DNA of 64,000 bases from Oscillospiraceae bacterium (GTDB taxonomy: Bacteria; Bacillota; Clostridia; Oscillospirales; Acutalibacteraceae), in the NCBI GenBank assembly GCA_015066175.1, contig SVOW01000011.1, forward strand, positions 50,111 through 114,110, given 5' to 3'. Shown here one piece after another: positions 49,948 to 59,191 of the stretch (position 1 is the stretch's first letter; each line of letters opens with the position of its first letter). Made by a program: the position numbers and the translations under genes. Below the pieces are notes generated by a model. The model saw nothing but the letters and a program-made list of their open reading frames with translations. It was not told where the DNA came from and did not search any database.

Positions 49948-50820
49948 ATGGGGAAATTTAAAAATAAAGTTAAATACGGGTATGAATACGGCACAGGCTA
50001 CGGTTATGGCTACGGATATGGCTATGGTTCTTACTCCGGAGGAAGCACAAACGGAAAAGTTCACGAAGCAATCAAAACCCTGAGAAGTAATATTAAATTC
50101 TCAGGCATCGATAATCCTATAAAGACAATTGTTATTACAAGTAGTATTCCCGGCGAAGGTAAAAGTACAATTTCTCATTTCCTTGCGATTGAAATGGCGA
50201 AAGCCGGCAACAAAACGCTTATTGTTGAATGCGACCTGCGCCGCCCTACTCAGGGTAACCTTTTTAAAGTAAGACCCAAAAAAGGCCTTACAAAATATCT
50301 TTCAGGCGATTGTACTCTTGAAGAAGCAGCAGCAGTTACAAATACTGAAAACCTTTATTTTCTTGACGTTGATTCAAAAGTTGTCAACCCTGTTGAAATG
50401 TTGGGCTCAGAACGTTTCAAAAAAGCAATGGAAGAAATGAGAGAAAAGTTTGATATCGTTATTTTCGATACACTTCCTCTTACAAGTTTCATTGAAGGTG
50501 CTCTTGTTGCAGCAAACGCTGACGCAACAATTATGGTTATCAGAGCCGGTTACACTCCTCAGAGAGCAATTATGGGAAGCCTTGACCAGCTTGAAAAAGC
50601 AAATGCAAACATTATCGGCACTGTACTTAACGGCATTGAAGAAAGTGCGTCAGGTCAGTATTACGGATATTATAAATACAGAAGAAAATCAAGATACGGC
50701 AAGTATAACTATGACAGCTACGACAGTTATTATGCCGAAATTGAAAAGCAGGAACAGCAACAGCAAGAACCTGTTCAGCCTGATTCTCCTGCAGATGATT
50801 TCAGCGATTTACTTTTATAA
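49948..50820 (+). CDS. Capsular BY-kinase (CpsD/YwqD type) with tyrosine-rich ends
   Basis: 290 residues. Walker A SSIPGEGKST (about residues 68-77), Walker A' LIVECDLRRPT, Walker B FDIVIFDTLPL. A C-terminal tyrosine cluster (QYYGYYKYRRKSRYG, KYNYDSYDSYY) is the usual autophosphorylation site. Unusually, the N-terminus also has a run of Gly-Tyr pairs (about residues 10-30, GYGYGYGYG). It controls export and polymerisation of the polysaccharide together with the Wzz partner and the phosphatase encoded next. Confidence 0.93.
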   Translation: MGKFKNKVKYGYEYGTGYGYGYGYGYGSYSGGSTNGKVHEAIKTLRSNIKFSGIDNPIKTIVITSSIPGEGKSTISHFLAIEMAKAGNKTLIVECDLRRPTQGNLFKVRPKKGLTKYLSGDCTLEEAAAVTNTENLYFLDVDSKVVNPVEMLGSERFKKAMEEMREKFDIVIFDTLPLTSFIEGALVAANADATIMVIRAGYTPQRAIMGSLDQLEKANANIIGTVLNGIEESASGQYYGYYKYRRKSRYGKYNYDSYDSYYAEIEKQEQQQQEPVQPDSPADDFSDLLL

Positions 50821-50837
50821 GTAAGGCGGTGAAAAAA

Positions 50838-51524
50838 GTGATTGACATACACAGTCACATCCTTTTCGGCGTTGATGACGGAGCAAAAGATTATGAAGAA
50901 TCAGTAAAAATGCTCAAAGAGGCAAGAAAAGCGGGGATCAGAAAAATTATCGCAACGCCTCATGTCAGAAGACCTCACTTTGATAAAAGCAAAGCGAAAG
51001 AGAGTCTTGAAAAATTGCGTCCTGCTGCAGAAAGTCTGGGAATTGAACTTATTCAGGGTTATGAATATAACATTTCAGCTCTTGCAGATGATACAATTGA
51101 AGGTGCGATGAAATTCTGCACAGAAGGTACAAAAACAATCCTTCTTGAAATGAACGGCACACAGCTTGTGTCAAACTGGGAAAGAATTGTGATTCATTTT
51201 CAAAGGGAAGGTGCTGATATTATCATCGCTCACCCTGAAAGATATCCCATACTTTTTTCAAAGCCCGAAATAGTTTCGCGTATGCTTGAAATAGGCTGCA
51301 AGTTTCAGGTTGATATTGCGGTGATGCTTGAAAAAGGATTGTTCAATAAAGAGCGTAATTTTGTAAAGAAATTACTTAAAAACAATTGTGTGCGTTGGGT
51401 TGCATCTGATGCACACAATGCAGAAGATTATAAATATTTTGCTGAAGCATTCAGAAAATATGCAGATAAATCAATGTGTACAGCAAGCGGAAATTCATAT
51501 AAAGAGTTAATAAATAATTTTTAA
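50838..51524 (+). CDS. PHP-type tyrosine-protein phosphatase (CpsB/YwqE)
   Basis: 228 residues, metal-dependent phosphatase that dephosphorylates the BY-kinase. Seen: DIHSHILFGVDDGAKD at the N-terminus, ATPHVRRPHF, IIAHPERYP and ASDAHNAEDY. I place the start at the GTG at 50838: AAGGCGGTGA just upstream is nearly a perfect anti-SD match, and this start gives the family-typical xIDIHSH opening. A GTG at 50829 would lie inside that SD. Confidence 0.92.
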   Translation: MIDIHSHILFGVDDGAKDYEESVKMLKEARKAGIRKIIATPHVRRPHFDKSKAKESLEKLRPAAESLGIELIQGYEYNISALADDTIEGAMKFCTEGTKTILLEMNGTQLVSNWERIVIHFQREGADIIIAHPERYPILFSKPEIVSRMLEIGCKFQVDIAVMLEKGLFNKERNFVKKLLKNNCVRWVASDAHNAEDYKYFAEAFRKYADKSMCTASGNSYKELINNF

Positions 51525-51541
51525 ATATGGGGGAAGTCAAC

Positions 51542-52864
51542 ATGAAAAATCTTTACGAAAAAATTGTAAACAGAGAAGAAAAAATTTCTCTGGTAGGTCT
51601 TGGCTATGTAGGTATGCCCATTGCAGTTGCTTTTGCAAAAAAAGTTGATGTAATCGGTTTTGACCTTAACGAAAAGAAAATTGAACTTTACAAATCAGGC
51701 ATTGACCCTACAAATGAAGTAGGTGACGAAGTAATTTCAAAAACAACTGTAGATTTTACTTGCGACGAAACAAAACTCAAAGAAGCAAAATTCCACATCG
51801 TTGCAGTTCCTACACCTGTTAATAACGACCACACACCTGACCTTACACCTGTTGAAGGTGCAAGCCGAATTGTAGGCCGTAACCTCGTAAAAGGTTCAAT
51901 AGTTGTTTACGAAAGCACAGTTTACCCCGGTGTTACAGAAGACGTATGTATTCCGATTCTTGAAGAAGAATCAGGACTTAAATGCGGTGTTGATTTTAAA
52001 GTTGGTTATTCTCCTGAAAGAATCAACCCCGGCGATAAAGAACACAGACTTGAAACAATCGTTAAAATCGTTTCAGGTATGGACGAAGAAACTCTCGATA
52101 TTGTAGCAAATGTTTATTCACTTGTTATTGAAGCGGGTGTTTATCGTGCAGAAGGAATCAAAGTTGCAGAAGCAGCAAAGGTTATCGAAAACAGCCAGCG
52201 CGATATCAACATCGCTTTCATGAATGAACTTTCAATAATCTTTAATAAGATGGGTATTGACACTGCTGCCGTGCTTAAAGCTGCAGGCACAAAATGGAAC
52301 TTCCTTAAATTCTTCCCCGGTCTTGTTGGCGGACATTGCATCGGTGTTGACCCCTACTATCTTACATATAAAGCAGAGCAGATAGGTTACCATTCACAGA
52401 TTATTCTTGCAGGCAGAAGAATCAACGATGATATGGGCAAATACATCGCTGAAAACACAGTTAAAAAACTTATTGCTGCAGGCAAATCAGTTAAAGACAG
52501 CCGCGTTGCAGTGCTTGGTCTTACTTTCAAAGAAAATTGCCCTGACACAAGAAATACAAAAATTGTTGATATTATCAACGAGCTTAAAGAATACGGTGTT
52601 CAGTCTTATGTGACAGACGCTTATGCAGAAGATGAAGATGCAAAGAAAGAATACGGTATTGACCTTATTCCTCTCAAGGACCTTAAAAATATGGACGCTG
52701 TTATTATCGGCGTTGCACACGATAAATATTTTGAACTTACAAAAGAAGATATCGACGGTATTTTTGCACCTTGCGATAATTCAGAAAAAGTTCTTATTGA
52801 CGTTAAGGGCATCCTTGATAGAAAACAGTACGAAGCAGACGGCTATTGCTACTGGAGATTATAA
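51542..52864 (+). CDS. UDP-N-acetylhexosamine dehydrogenase (WbpO/TviB type)
   Basis: 440 residues. NAD-binding VGLGYVGMPIA, the middle domain EAAKVIENSQRDINIAFMNE, the catalytic Cys in GGHCIGVDPYYL and the C-terminal VLGLTFKENCPDTRNTK. The motif details fit oxidation of UDP-GalNAc or UDP-GlcNAc to the uronic acid, as in TviB/WbpO, better than UDP-glucose dehydrogenase. The neighbour is a WbpP/TviC-like epimerase, so UDP-GalNAcA is the likely product. The ATG at 51542 is set by GGGGGAAG; an earlier ATG overlaps that SD. Confidence 0.9.
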   Translation: MKNLYEKIVNREEKISLVGLGYVGMPIAVAFAKKVDVIGFDLNEKKIELYKSGIDPTNEVGDEVISKTTVDFTCDETKLKEAKFHIVAVPTPVNNDHTPDLTPVEGASRIVGRNLVKGSIVVYESTVYPGVTEDVCIPILEEESGLKCGVDFKVGYSPERINPGDKEHRLETIVKIVSGMDEETLDIVANVYSLVIEAGVYRAEGIKVAEAAKVIENSQRDINIAFMNELSIIFNKMGIDTAAVLKAAGTKWNFLKFFPGLVGGHCIGVDPYYLTYKAEQIGYHSQIILAGRRINDDMGKYIAENTVKKLIAAGKSVKDSRVAVLGLTFKENCPDTRNTKIVDIINELKEYGVQSYVTDAYAEDEDAKKEYGIDLIPLKDLKNMDAVIIGVAHDKYFELTKEDIDGIFAPCDNSEKVLIDVKGILDRKQYEADGYCYWRL

Positions 52865-52885
52865 TAAACAGAGGAGCATTTAAAA

Positions 52886-53863
52886 ATGGGATACAGCGAA
52901 CTTGTTTTTGAAAAAGACAGCGTTTTCCTTGTAACCGGTGGTGCAGGTTTTATTGGTTCAAATATCTGTGAAGCACTTCTGAGAATGGGTTACAAGGTAA
53001 GATGTCTTGATAACTTTTCAACAGGTAAAAGAGAAAACATTGAAGCTTTTCTTCAGAATGAAAACTTTACTCTCATCGAGGGTGATATCAGAGATTATGA
53101 AACATGTGACAAAGCTTGTAAAGGCGTAAACTATGTTTCACATCAGGCAGCATGGGGCAGCGTTCCCAGAAGCATTGAAATGCCTGTGCTTTATGAAGAA
53201 ATCAACATCAAAGGCACAGTAAATATGCTCGAAGCTGCAAGACAGAATGGCGTTAAAAGATTTGTTTATGCATCAAGTTCATCAGTTTACGGTGATGAAC
53301 CTAACCTTCCTAAAAGAGAAGGCAGAGAAGGCAACCTTCTTTCACCCTATGCTCTTACAAAAGGTGTTTGCGAAATGTATGCAAAACTTTATACAGATAT
53401 TTATGGGCTTGAAACAGTCGGCTTCCGTTATTTCAATGTTTTTGGCAGACGTCAGGATCCATACGGATTCTATGCAGCAGTTATTCCGAAATTTGTAAGA
53501 CTTCTTCTTGCAGGCGAAGCACCTACAATCAACGGTGACGGTAAACAGTCAAGAGACTTTACTTACATTGAAAACGTAATTGAAGCAAACTTAAAAGCTA
53601 TGCTTGCTCCCAAAGAAGCAGCAGGTCAGGCTTACAACATTGCTTATGGCGATCAGATTTATCTTATCGACCTTTATAATGAACTTTGCAAACTTCTCGG
53701 CACAGATATTGAGCCGATTTACGGCCCTGACCGTGCAGGCGACATCAAACATTCAAAAGCTGATATCTCAAAAGCAAAAGAACTTCTCGGCTATGACCCT
53801 GACTGGTCTTTCGAAAGAGGCTTTGCAGACGCAGTTGAATGGTATAAAGAAAATATAAAATAA
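52886..53863 (+). CDS. UDP-GlcNAc 4-epimerase (WbpP/TviC type)
   Basis: 325 residues, extended SDR. NAD motif TGGAGFIGSN, YxxxK pair in SPYALTKGVCE, and the WGSVPRSIEMP loop typical of epimerases that prefer N-acetylated sugars. Interconverts UDP-GlcNAc and UDP-GalNAc to feed the dehydrogenase before it. Intergenic spacing is 21 bases with a GAGGAG SD. Confidence 0.9.
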   Translation: MGYSELVFEKDSVFLVTGGAGFIGSNICEALLRMGYKVRCLDNFSTGKRENIEAFLQNENFTLIEGDIRDYETCDKACKGVNYVSHQAAWGSVPRSIEMPVLYEEINIKGTVNMLEAARQNGVKRFVYASSSSVYGDEPNLPKREGREGNLLSPYALTKGVCEMYAKLYTDIYGLETVGFRYFNVFGRRQDPYGFYAAVIPKFVRLLLAGEAPTINGDGKQSRDFTYIENVIEANLKAMLAPKEAAGQAYNIAYGDQIYLIDLYNELCKLLGTDIEPIYGPDRAGDIKHSKADISKAKELLGYDPDWSFERGFADAVEWYKENIK

Positions 53864-53901
53864 TTAATTAAAAAATTTTCGTGAAAGGTGGCGGAAGGTT
53901 T

Positions 53902-55383
53902 ATGCAGCGTGCTTTGAAAAAACAGACAACTGAAAAGAAAAAATCTATCCGCTATCTTGACGGATTGAATCTGTGGATATTGGCAGCCGTTTTCGTTGCC
54001 AATATTTTCTTTCAGTTGTCAGAAGTAAGTGCTGAATTTTTTATGTATGTGGGAACACTCATTATGATTGTGCCCTTGTTCTTTCTTGACAAGGATGACT
54101 ACATTTATGTTTTTGTTTCGCTGATAAGTGTTATCAGATTTTCCACAATCTTTGATATTTCTGTTATCAATATTATTACAATTGTTTATTTCGTGCGAGC
54201 GTACGTTTTTGACAACGAGTATAAAACCGAAAAAGATAAACGGCGAATGCCGAGAAGCACCGTTGCGGCATGTGTTGTTTTTATTCTTTATTCTCTGCAA
54301 TATATTCTCAATGGTAATCAGGCCATGAGAATGAGTTTTATTGCAATCAAGCTTATGCTTTTCCTTCTGTATATGGTGGATGTTTTCAGAAGCTGTAAAG
54401 ACGAAAAGACCGGCTCAAAAAGATTTATGAACATTCAGGTTTATTATGTGCTGGGTGTTTTGATTGCTGTTTTCACTTCTATACTTATCAACCCTGCATA
54501 TTCACTTGATGCAACAAGAATGTCTCTGGCTGAAGGTGCAGGCACAAACCAGCTTGGTATTACACTTGCTTTCTGCCTTGTGTTTGTAACAATGGGCATG
54601 ACAAAGGTTACAAATTACAAAGAATGGATATGTCTTGCAGGTGTTGCACTTCCGCTTCTTTATTATTGTTTCGCAACTCAGTCAAGAACATCACTTATCG
54701 GTATGATAATAACATTTGCTGCTGTTCTTACAATGGGCTACGCACAACCGAGAGCACGTAAATGGATAACGTTTATGGGAATTGGTTCAGTTGCTGTGCT
54801 TGGCGGACTTATTTTGTTTACGGAAGGGTCTCAGCTTCATGAAAATATTATGCGCACCATTGAACGATTCACAGACCCGCGAGGTAATGATATTTCAAAT
54901 GGACGCTTTGATTTGTGGGTTCACTATTTGGAAGTTTTCACCAAAGATGCGAAACTCTTCTTCCTCGGAGGGCCTCTTGACAGTTATGGTGGTATTCAGG
55001 CGCATAATATGTTTCTTGAAATTTTTGCACTGTATGGCGTAATTGGTGCAGGCATAGTTGCGTGGATGTATACAGCGGTGTTTATTGATATTAAAAATGC
55101 TATTGTTTCACTGAGAAAAGGTAAATTCAGATTGCTTGGTTTATTACCGATGGTTGTTTTGTTTGTAACAGGTATTGCATCACATACATTGCTTAATACA
55201 GAACCATCTTTCTTTTTCTGTATGGGCGTTGCAATGCTTTATTTCTATGGGGAGAATGATTCAGATGAAAATACTTTGGCTGACAATGATGACTCAGGTT
55301 CTGAGTCTCTCGCAGAGCGAAAAGGATATAAAAACTTCAGGCGGTTGGGTAACAGCAACAGCAAAAAATTTGGAAGAGTATGA
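53902..55383 (+). CDS. O-antigen/capsule polymerase-like protein (Wzy)
   Basis: About 493 residues with some 11-12 membrane helices. The signature loop LGGPLDSYGGIQAHNMFLEI fits Wzy/ligase-type proteins, which typically carry an H-N pair before a long helix. Likely assembles repeat units on the outer face. The hydrophilic C-terminal tail (about 45 residues) reads across the start of the next gene in another frame, giving an overlap of 119 bases, so the tail may be non-essential or a product of a lost stop codon. The ATG at 53902 is preferred to a GTG at 53881. Confidence 0.85.
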   Translation: MQRALKKQTTEKKKSIRYLDGLNLWILAAVFVANIFFQLSEVSAEFFMYVGTLIMIVPLFFLDKDDYIYVFVSLISVIRFSTIFDISVINIITIVYFVRAYVFDNEYKTEKDKRRMPRSTVAACVVFILYSLQYILNGNQAMRMSFIAIKLMLFLLYMVDVFRSCKDEKTGSKRFMNIQVYYVLGVLIAVFTSILINPAYSLDATRMSLAEGAGTNQLGITLAFCLVFVTMGMTKVTNYKEWICLAGVALPLLYYCFATQSRTSLIGMIITFAAVLTMGYAQPRARKWITFMGIGSVAVLGGLILFTEGSQLHENIMRTIERFTDPRGNDISNGRFDLWVHYLEVFTKDAKLFFLGGPLDSYGGIQAHNMFLEIFALYGVIGAGIVAWMYTAVFIDIKNAIVSLRKGKFRLLGLLPMVVLFVTGIASHTLLNTEPSFFFCMGVAMLYFYGENDSDENTLADNDDSGSESLAERKGYKNFRRLGNSNSKKFGRV

Positions 55384-56521
55384 CGAAATTGAAAAACTTA
55401 TTATCGTCAGCGTTAACCGCGATACAAAAGAGGAAAAGAAAGTTATTGATGGAAAGAAAGTAGTTTATTTTATCAGAGCAAATCAGATTGCTATGGGCAG
55501 AGATAAAGTGCTTGAAGAAAAACTTTCGAAGATTATAGCAGAAGAAAACCCTGACCTGATTGACGTTCAGGGCGTGGAATTTTCTTTCGGTAAATCTGTT
55601 ATAAATGTGAATCCGCCTTGTCCCGTGGCAGTAACTCTGCAGGGAATGACAGGTGGAATTGCTGATATTTATCTGAAGGGTATTCCGTTTAAAGAACTTA
55701 TTTTCGGCAGATCAAAGAGCGATAACAAACGTCTTTCAGGTATGATTGAAAGAAAAGTTATGATGAAAATTCGCGCAAGCAAATCAGATGAAATAATTAA
55801 AAAAGCAAAATATTGCATCGGCAGAACCCACTATGATAAAGCTGAAGCTTTAAGAATAAATCCGCAGATAAAATATTATTCCTGTAACAGAATTTTAAGA
55901 AATGATTTTTATTCTGTTGAGTGGAATATCGAAAATGCAAATCCTCACAAACTTTTCGGAATCAGAAGTGAAACTCCTGCAAAAGGTCTTCACTATGCAA
56001 TTAAAGTTATTGCAAAATTAAAAGAAAAATATCCTGATGTTCTTCTTGAAGTTCCCGGTGGTTTCAGAATAGGCGAAGACGATAACCACATTGCAAGTTA
56101 TCCTAAATATATAAAGAAACTTCTTGAAGAATATGATGTGAAAGAAAACGTAGTTTTTCTTCCATCACTTAATCCTGCTGAAATAAGTGATCATATGCTT
56201 TCTTCAAGAGCCTTCTGGCAGTATTCTGTTATGGAAAATTCACCTAACTCTCTTGCAGAAGCACAGGTTATGGGTGTGCCTACAGTTGCAAGTGATGTAG
56301 GCGGTACATCTTCTTATTCAGAAGACGGCGTTTCAGGTCTTCTCTATAAGCTTGAAAACACTGACGAGTGTGCAGAAAAAATCAGCAGAATTTTTGAAGA
56401 TGATGAGCTTTGTCTTGCTCTTTCTGTAAAAGGTAAAGAGACGGCAACTGCACGTCATGATGTTAAGAAAAATACAGACACTCTTGTGTCTGTCTACAGA
56501 GATATTATTTACGGAGCGTGA
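55265..56521 (+). CDS. GT4 family glycosyltransferase
   Basis: 418 residues. Two Rossmann halves. N-terminal MKILWLTMMTQVLS, an acceptor-side SGGWVTATAKNLEE, and the donor-side GIRSETPAKGLHYAIKVIAK, SSRAFWQYSVMENSPNSLAEAQ and GVPTVASDVGGTS, in which the Glu-x7-Glu region is clear. The ATG at 55265 follows GGGGAG. It overlaps the polymerase gene by 119 bases. Adds a sugar to the lipid-linked repeat; donor unknown. Confidence 0.88.
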   Translation: MKILWLTMMTQVLSLSQSEKDIKTSGGWVTATAKNLEEYDEIEKLIIVSVNRDTKEEKKVIDGKKVVYFIRANQIAMGRDKVLEEKLSKIIAEENPDLIDVQGVEFSFGKSVINVNPPCPVAVTLQGMTGGIADIYLKGIPFKELIFGRSKSDNKRLSGMIERKVMMKIRASKSDEIIKKAKYCIGRTHYDKAEALRINPQIKYYSCNRILRNDFYSVEWNIENANPHKLFGIRSETPAKGLHYAIKVIAKLKEKYPDVLLEVPGGFRIGEDDNHIASYPKYIKKLLEEYDVKENVVFLPSLNPAEISDHMLSSRAFWQYSVMENSPNSLAEAQVMGVPTVASDVGGTSSYSEDGVSGLLYKLENTDECAEKISRIFEDDELCLALSVKGKETATARHDVKKNTDTLVSVYRDIIYGA

Positions 56522-56525
56522 AAAA

Positions 56526-58058
56526 ATGGCAGGAGCAAATAAAGTTGCAAAAAATTCTTTTTTGTATACGGTTGCGAATATGGTAACAAAAGCTTCAACT
56601 TTTTTGCTTTTGTTTATTTACACTAATCCTGCTTTTCTTTCAACGGAAGATTACGGCAGAGTTAATCTTTTGACATCTTTTACAAATATTGCAGTTTTGC
56701 TTGTCAATCTTTCTTTACCTTATGCACTTATAAGGTTTTATGCAGAATATAAACTTGACAAAGAAAAATGCAGAAAATTTTTCGGCACCATAATGACTTT
56801 TATGGCTGTCTTCGGCACAGCAGTTGTGGCTGTAATGCTTTTATTGAGAGAGCCTGTGGGCAATCTTCTTTTTAAAGGCATTGCGGTTTATCCTGCTGTT
56901 ATTTTTACGCTGCTTACGCTTGTGTTCAACGCAATGTATCAGATGTATCAATCTATTCTTCAGGCACAGCAGCAGGGCGGAAAATTTGCGAAAAACTCAC
57001 TTCTGTTTTTCTTTTTCCATGTATCACTCAACATTATTCTGCTCATATTCGGTCGTGGTGTTTACATTTTCGGCTTTGAACTTGGCGGAGTAAACGGCAT
57101 GATGCTGTCTTTATTCCTTTCAAACTTTGTCTTTACGATTTACGGCATAATTGATATGTTAAGGCATGGCCTGATGAGTTTTGTTATTGATAAAGAGATG
57201 CTTAAGATTTCGCTTAAGTATTCAATTCCGCTTTTGCCTCATAATATTGCCAACAATATGGCATCTTACATATCAAAACATTTCCTCAATGCAGCAGGTA
57301 AAGCTTTTGAAAACGGAATTTACAGCGTTTCCATGCAGTTCAGTTCAATTATCGAAATTGTCCAGTCTTCAATTCATCTCGCTTTCAGACCGTGGTTTAA
57401 TGATAAAATGAAACTTGGGGACGAGGGTAAAAAAGAAATTGTTGATTTAGCATCTGTTGCTTTCAGAATTTCTGCAATAGTTTGTCTTGGCGTTGCACTT
57501 TTTTCTCAGGAAGTTGTAATGCTTCTCAACAAAAACTATTACGATGCATGGAAATATGTTCCCATAATAGCAGTGGCCCATGCAATTAAATTTGTTTATT
57601 TCACTCACACTTTCGGTATTATGTACGACGTAAAACAGAGTAAAAAAATGTTCTTCTGTTCAGGCTCTGCAATAGTTGTTAATTTTACTGCAAGTTATAT
57701 TCTTACTCACTTTGGTCTTTATAATATGCTTGCAGCTGCCCTTTGCTTTGTAGTGTCGCGTGCGACTGCAGCGATTGTTTCAGTTGTAATCTGCCGAAAA
57801 CACGATATTATCAAATATAATATCGGCGAAATGGGATTTATAATTCTTCTTGTTACTGTTTTCAGTGCAGTCGGAATTATTCCTGTAAATATGCTTTATG
57901 TCGGTTGGCATAATGAGATAGCACTTTTCTCAGGAACTTTCTTTATAAATGTAATATTCAAACTTGTTGTTTTTGCTTTTGGTGCAATCTGCATTGTCGG
58001 CAAAAAGAAGAAAGATATTTTATCGCTTGTAAAAGGCATTATCAAAAAGAAATTATAA
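56526..58058 (+). CDS. Oligosaccharide flippase (Wzx, MATE/MOP type)
   Basis: About 510 residues with 12-14 membrane helices, starting NKVAKNSFLYTVANMVTKAS, typical of polysaccharide_synt families. It should flip the undecaprenyl-linked repeat unit to the outer face. The ATG at 56526 is four bases after the upstream stop, with GGAGCG as SD. Confidence 0.9.
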   Translation: MAGANKVAKNSFLYTVANMVTKASTFLLLFIYTNPAFLSTEDYGRVNLLTSFTNIAVLLVNLSLPYALIRFYAEYKLDKEKCRKFFGTIMTFMAVFGTAVVAVMLLLREPVGNLLFKGIAVYPAVIFTLLTLVFNAMYQMYQSILQAQQQGGKFAKNSLLFFFFHVSLNIILLIFGRGVYIFGFELGGVNGMMLSLFLSNFVFTIYGIIDMLRHGLMSFVIDKEMLKISLKYSIPLLPHNIANNMASYISKHFLNAAGKAFENGIYSVSMQFSSIIEIVQSSIHLAFRPWFNDKMKLGDEGKKEIVDLASVAFRISAIVCLGVALFSQEVVMLLNKNYYDAWKYVPIIAVAHAIKFVYFTHTFGIMYDVKQSKKMFFCSGSAIVVNFTASYILTHFGLYNMLAAALCFVVSRATAAIVSVVICRKHDIIKYNIGEMGFIILLVTVFSAVGIIPVNMLYVGWHNEIALFSGTFFINVIFKLVVFAFGAICIVGKKKKDILSLVKGIIKKKL

Positions 58059-58071
58059 TGGGGGAAACAAA

Positions 58072-59181
58072 ATGAAAATTCTTGTAACAGGTGCAGAAGG
58101 TTTTGTAGGAAAAAACCTTTGCGCAAATCTTGAAATGAATGAAAAATATGAACTGCTTAAATTTGATCTGGACACAGACAAATCTTTGCTTGCAGATTTT
58201 TGCAAAGAATGTGAATTTGTTGTTCATCTTGCAGGCGTGAACAGACCGCAGAATGAAGAAGAATTCGCGTCAGGAAATTCAGGATTTACTGATGAACTTC
58301 TTTCACTTCTCAAAGAAAACAAAAATCGTTCTCCCGTGCTTATAACTTCGTCAATTCAGGCTCAGCTTGATAATCCCTACGGCAAGTCAAAAAAACAGGC
58401 TGAAGATTTTATCTTTGCTTACGGCAAAGAGACAGGCGCAGAAGTTTTTGTTTACAGAATGCCAAATGTTTTTGGCAAATGGTGCAGGCCAAATTATAAC
58501 AGTGCAGTTGCAACTTTCTGCAACAATATCGCAAACGATTTGCCCATTACCGTAAACGACAGAAATTATATGATGAATCTGGTTTACATTGACGACGTTG
58601 TAAACGAAATCAGAAATGCAATTGAAGGCAATGCAAACAAAGGCGAAATTTTCTGCGAAATAAAACCTGTTCATCAGAGAACTCTTGGTGAAATTGTCGA
58701 CCTGATTTATTCTTTCAAAGCTTCACGTGATGAAAGAAAAATTCCTGATATGTCAGATGAATTCATTAAAGACCTTTACGCAACATATTTAAGTTATCTC
58801 CCCGAAGATAAATTTTCTTATCCCCTTAAAATGAACGTTGATGAACGCGGTTCATTTACAGAAATTATCAGAACTTTTGACAGAGGTCAGATGTCTGTTA
58901 ATATTTCAAAACCGGGTATTACAAAAGGTAACCACTGGCACAACACGAAAAACGAAAAATTCGTTATCGTTTCAGGCAAGGGTGTTGTCCGTTTCAGAAA
59001 ATACGGCGAAGATAAAGTTATCGAGTATTATGCAAGCGGTGACAAAATTGAAGTTATCGATATTCCTACGGGTTATACTCATAATATAGAAAACTTAGGA
59101 GATACAGACCTTGTAACTCTTATGTGGTGCAATGAACCATTCGACCCCGAAAAACCCGATACAGTTTTCCTGAAAGTGTGA
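58072..59181 (+). CDS. CapF/WbjC-type reductase of FucNAc synthesis
   Basis: 369 residues. N-terminal SDR domain (TGAEGFVGKNL, VVHLAGVNRPQ, NPYGKSKKQAED) and a C-terminal cupin (about 250-369: FTEIIRTFDRGQMSVNISK given as FTEIIRTFDRGQ, KGNHWHNTKNEKF, IPTGYTHNIEN). This fusion is diagnostic of CapF/WbjC, which acts after CapE in making UDP-L-FucNAc. Its partner CapG follows; CapE does not appear in the window. Confidence 0.92.
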   Translation: MKILVTGAEGFVGKNLCANLEMNEKYELLKFDLDTDKSLLADFCKECEFVVHLAGVNRPQNEEEFASGNSGFTDELLSLLKENKNRSPVLITSSIQAQLDNPYGKSKKQAEDFIFAYGKETGAEVFVYRMPNVFGKWCRPNYNSAVATFCNNIANDLPITVNDRNYMMNLVYIDDVVNEIRNAIEGNANKGEIFCEIKPVHQRTLGEIVDLIYSFKASRDERKIPDMSDEFIKDLYATYLSYLPEDKFSYPLKMNVDERGSFTEIIRTFDRGQMSVNISKPGITKGNHWHNTKNEKFVIVSGKGVVRFRKYGEDKVIEYYASGDKIEVIDIPTGYTHNIENLGDTDLVTLMWCNEPFDPEKPDTVFLKV

Positions 59182-59191
59182 GGTAAAAGAA

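Noticed and set aside
52886..53863. Epimerase gene as the missing CapE
   Set aside because: The NAD motif GGAGFIGSN and the SVPRSIEMP loop match WbpP/TviC-like 4-epimerases; CapE-type enzymes have a TGGTGSFG-like motif and different length.
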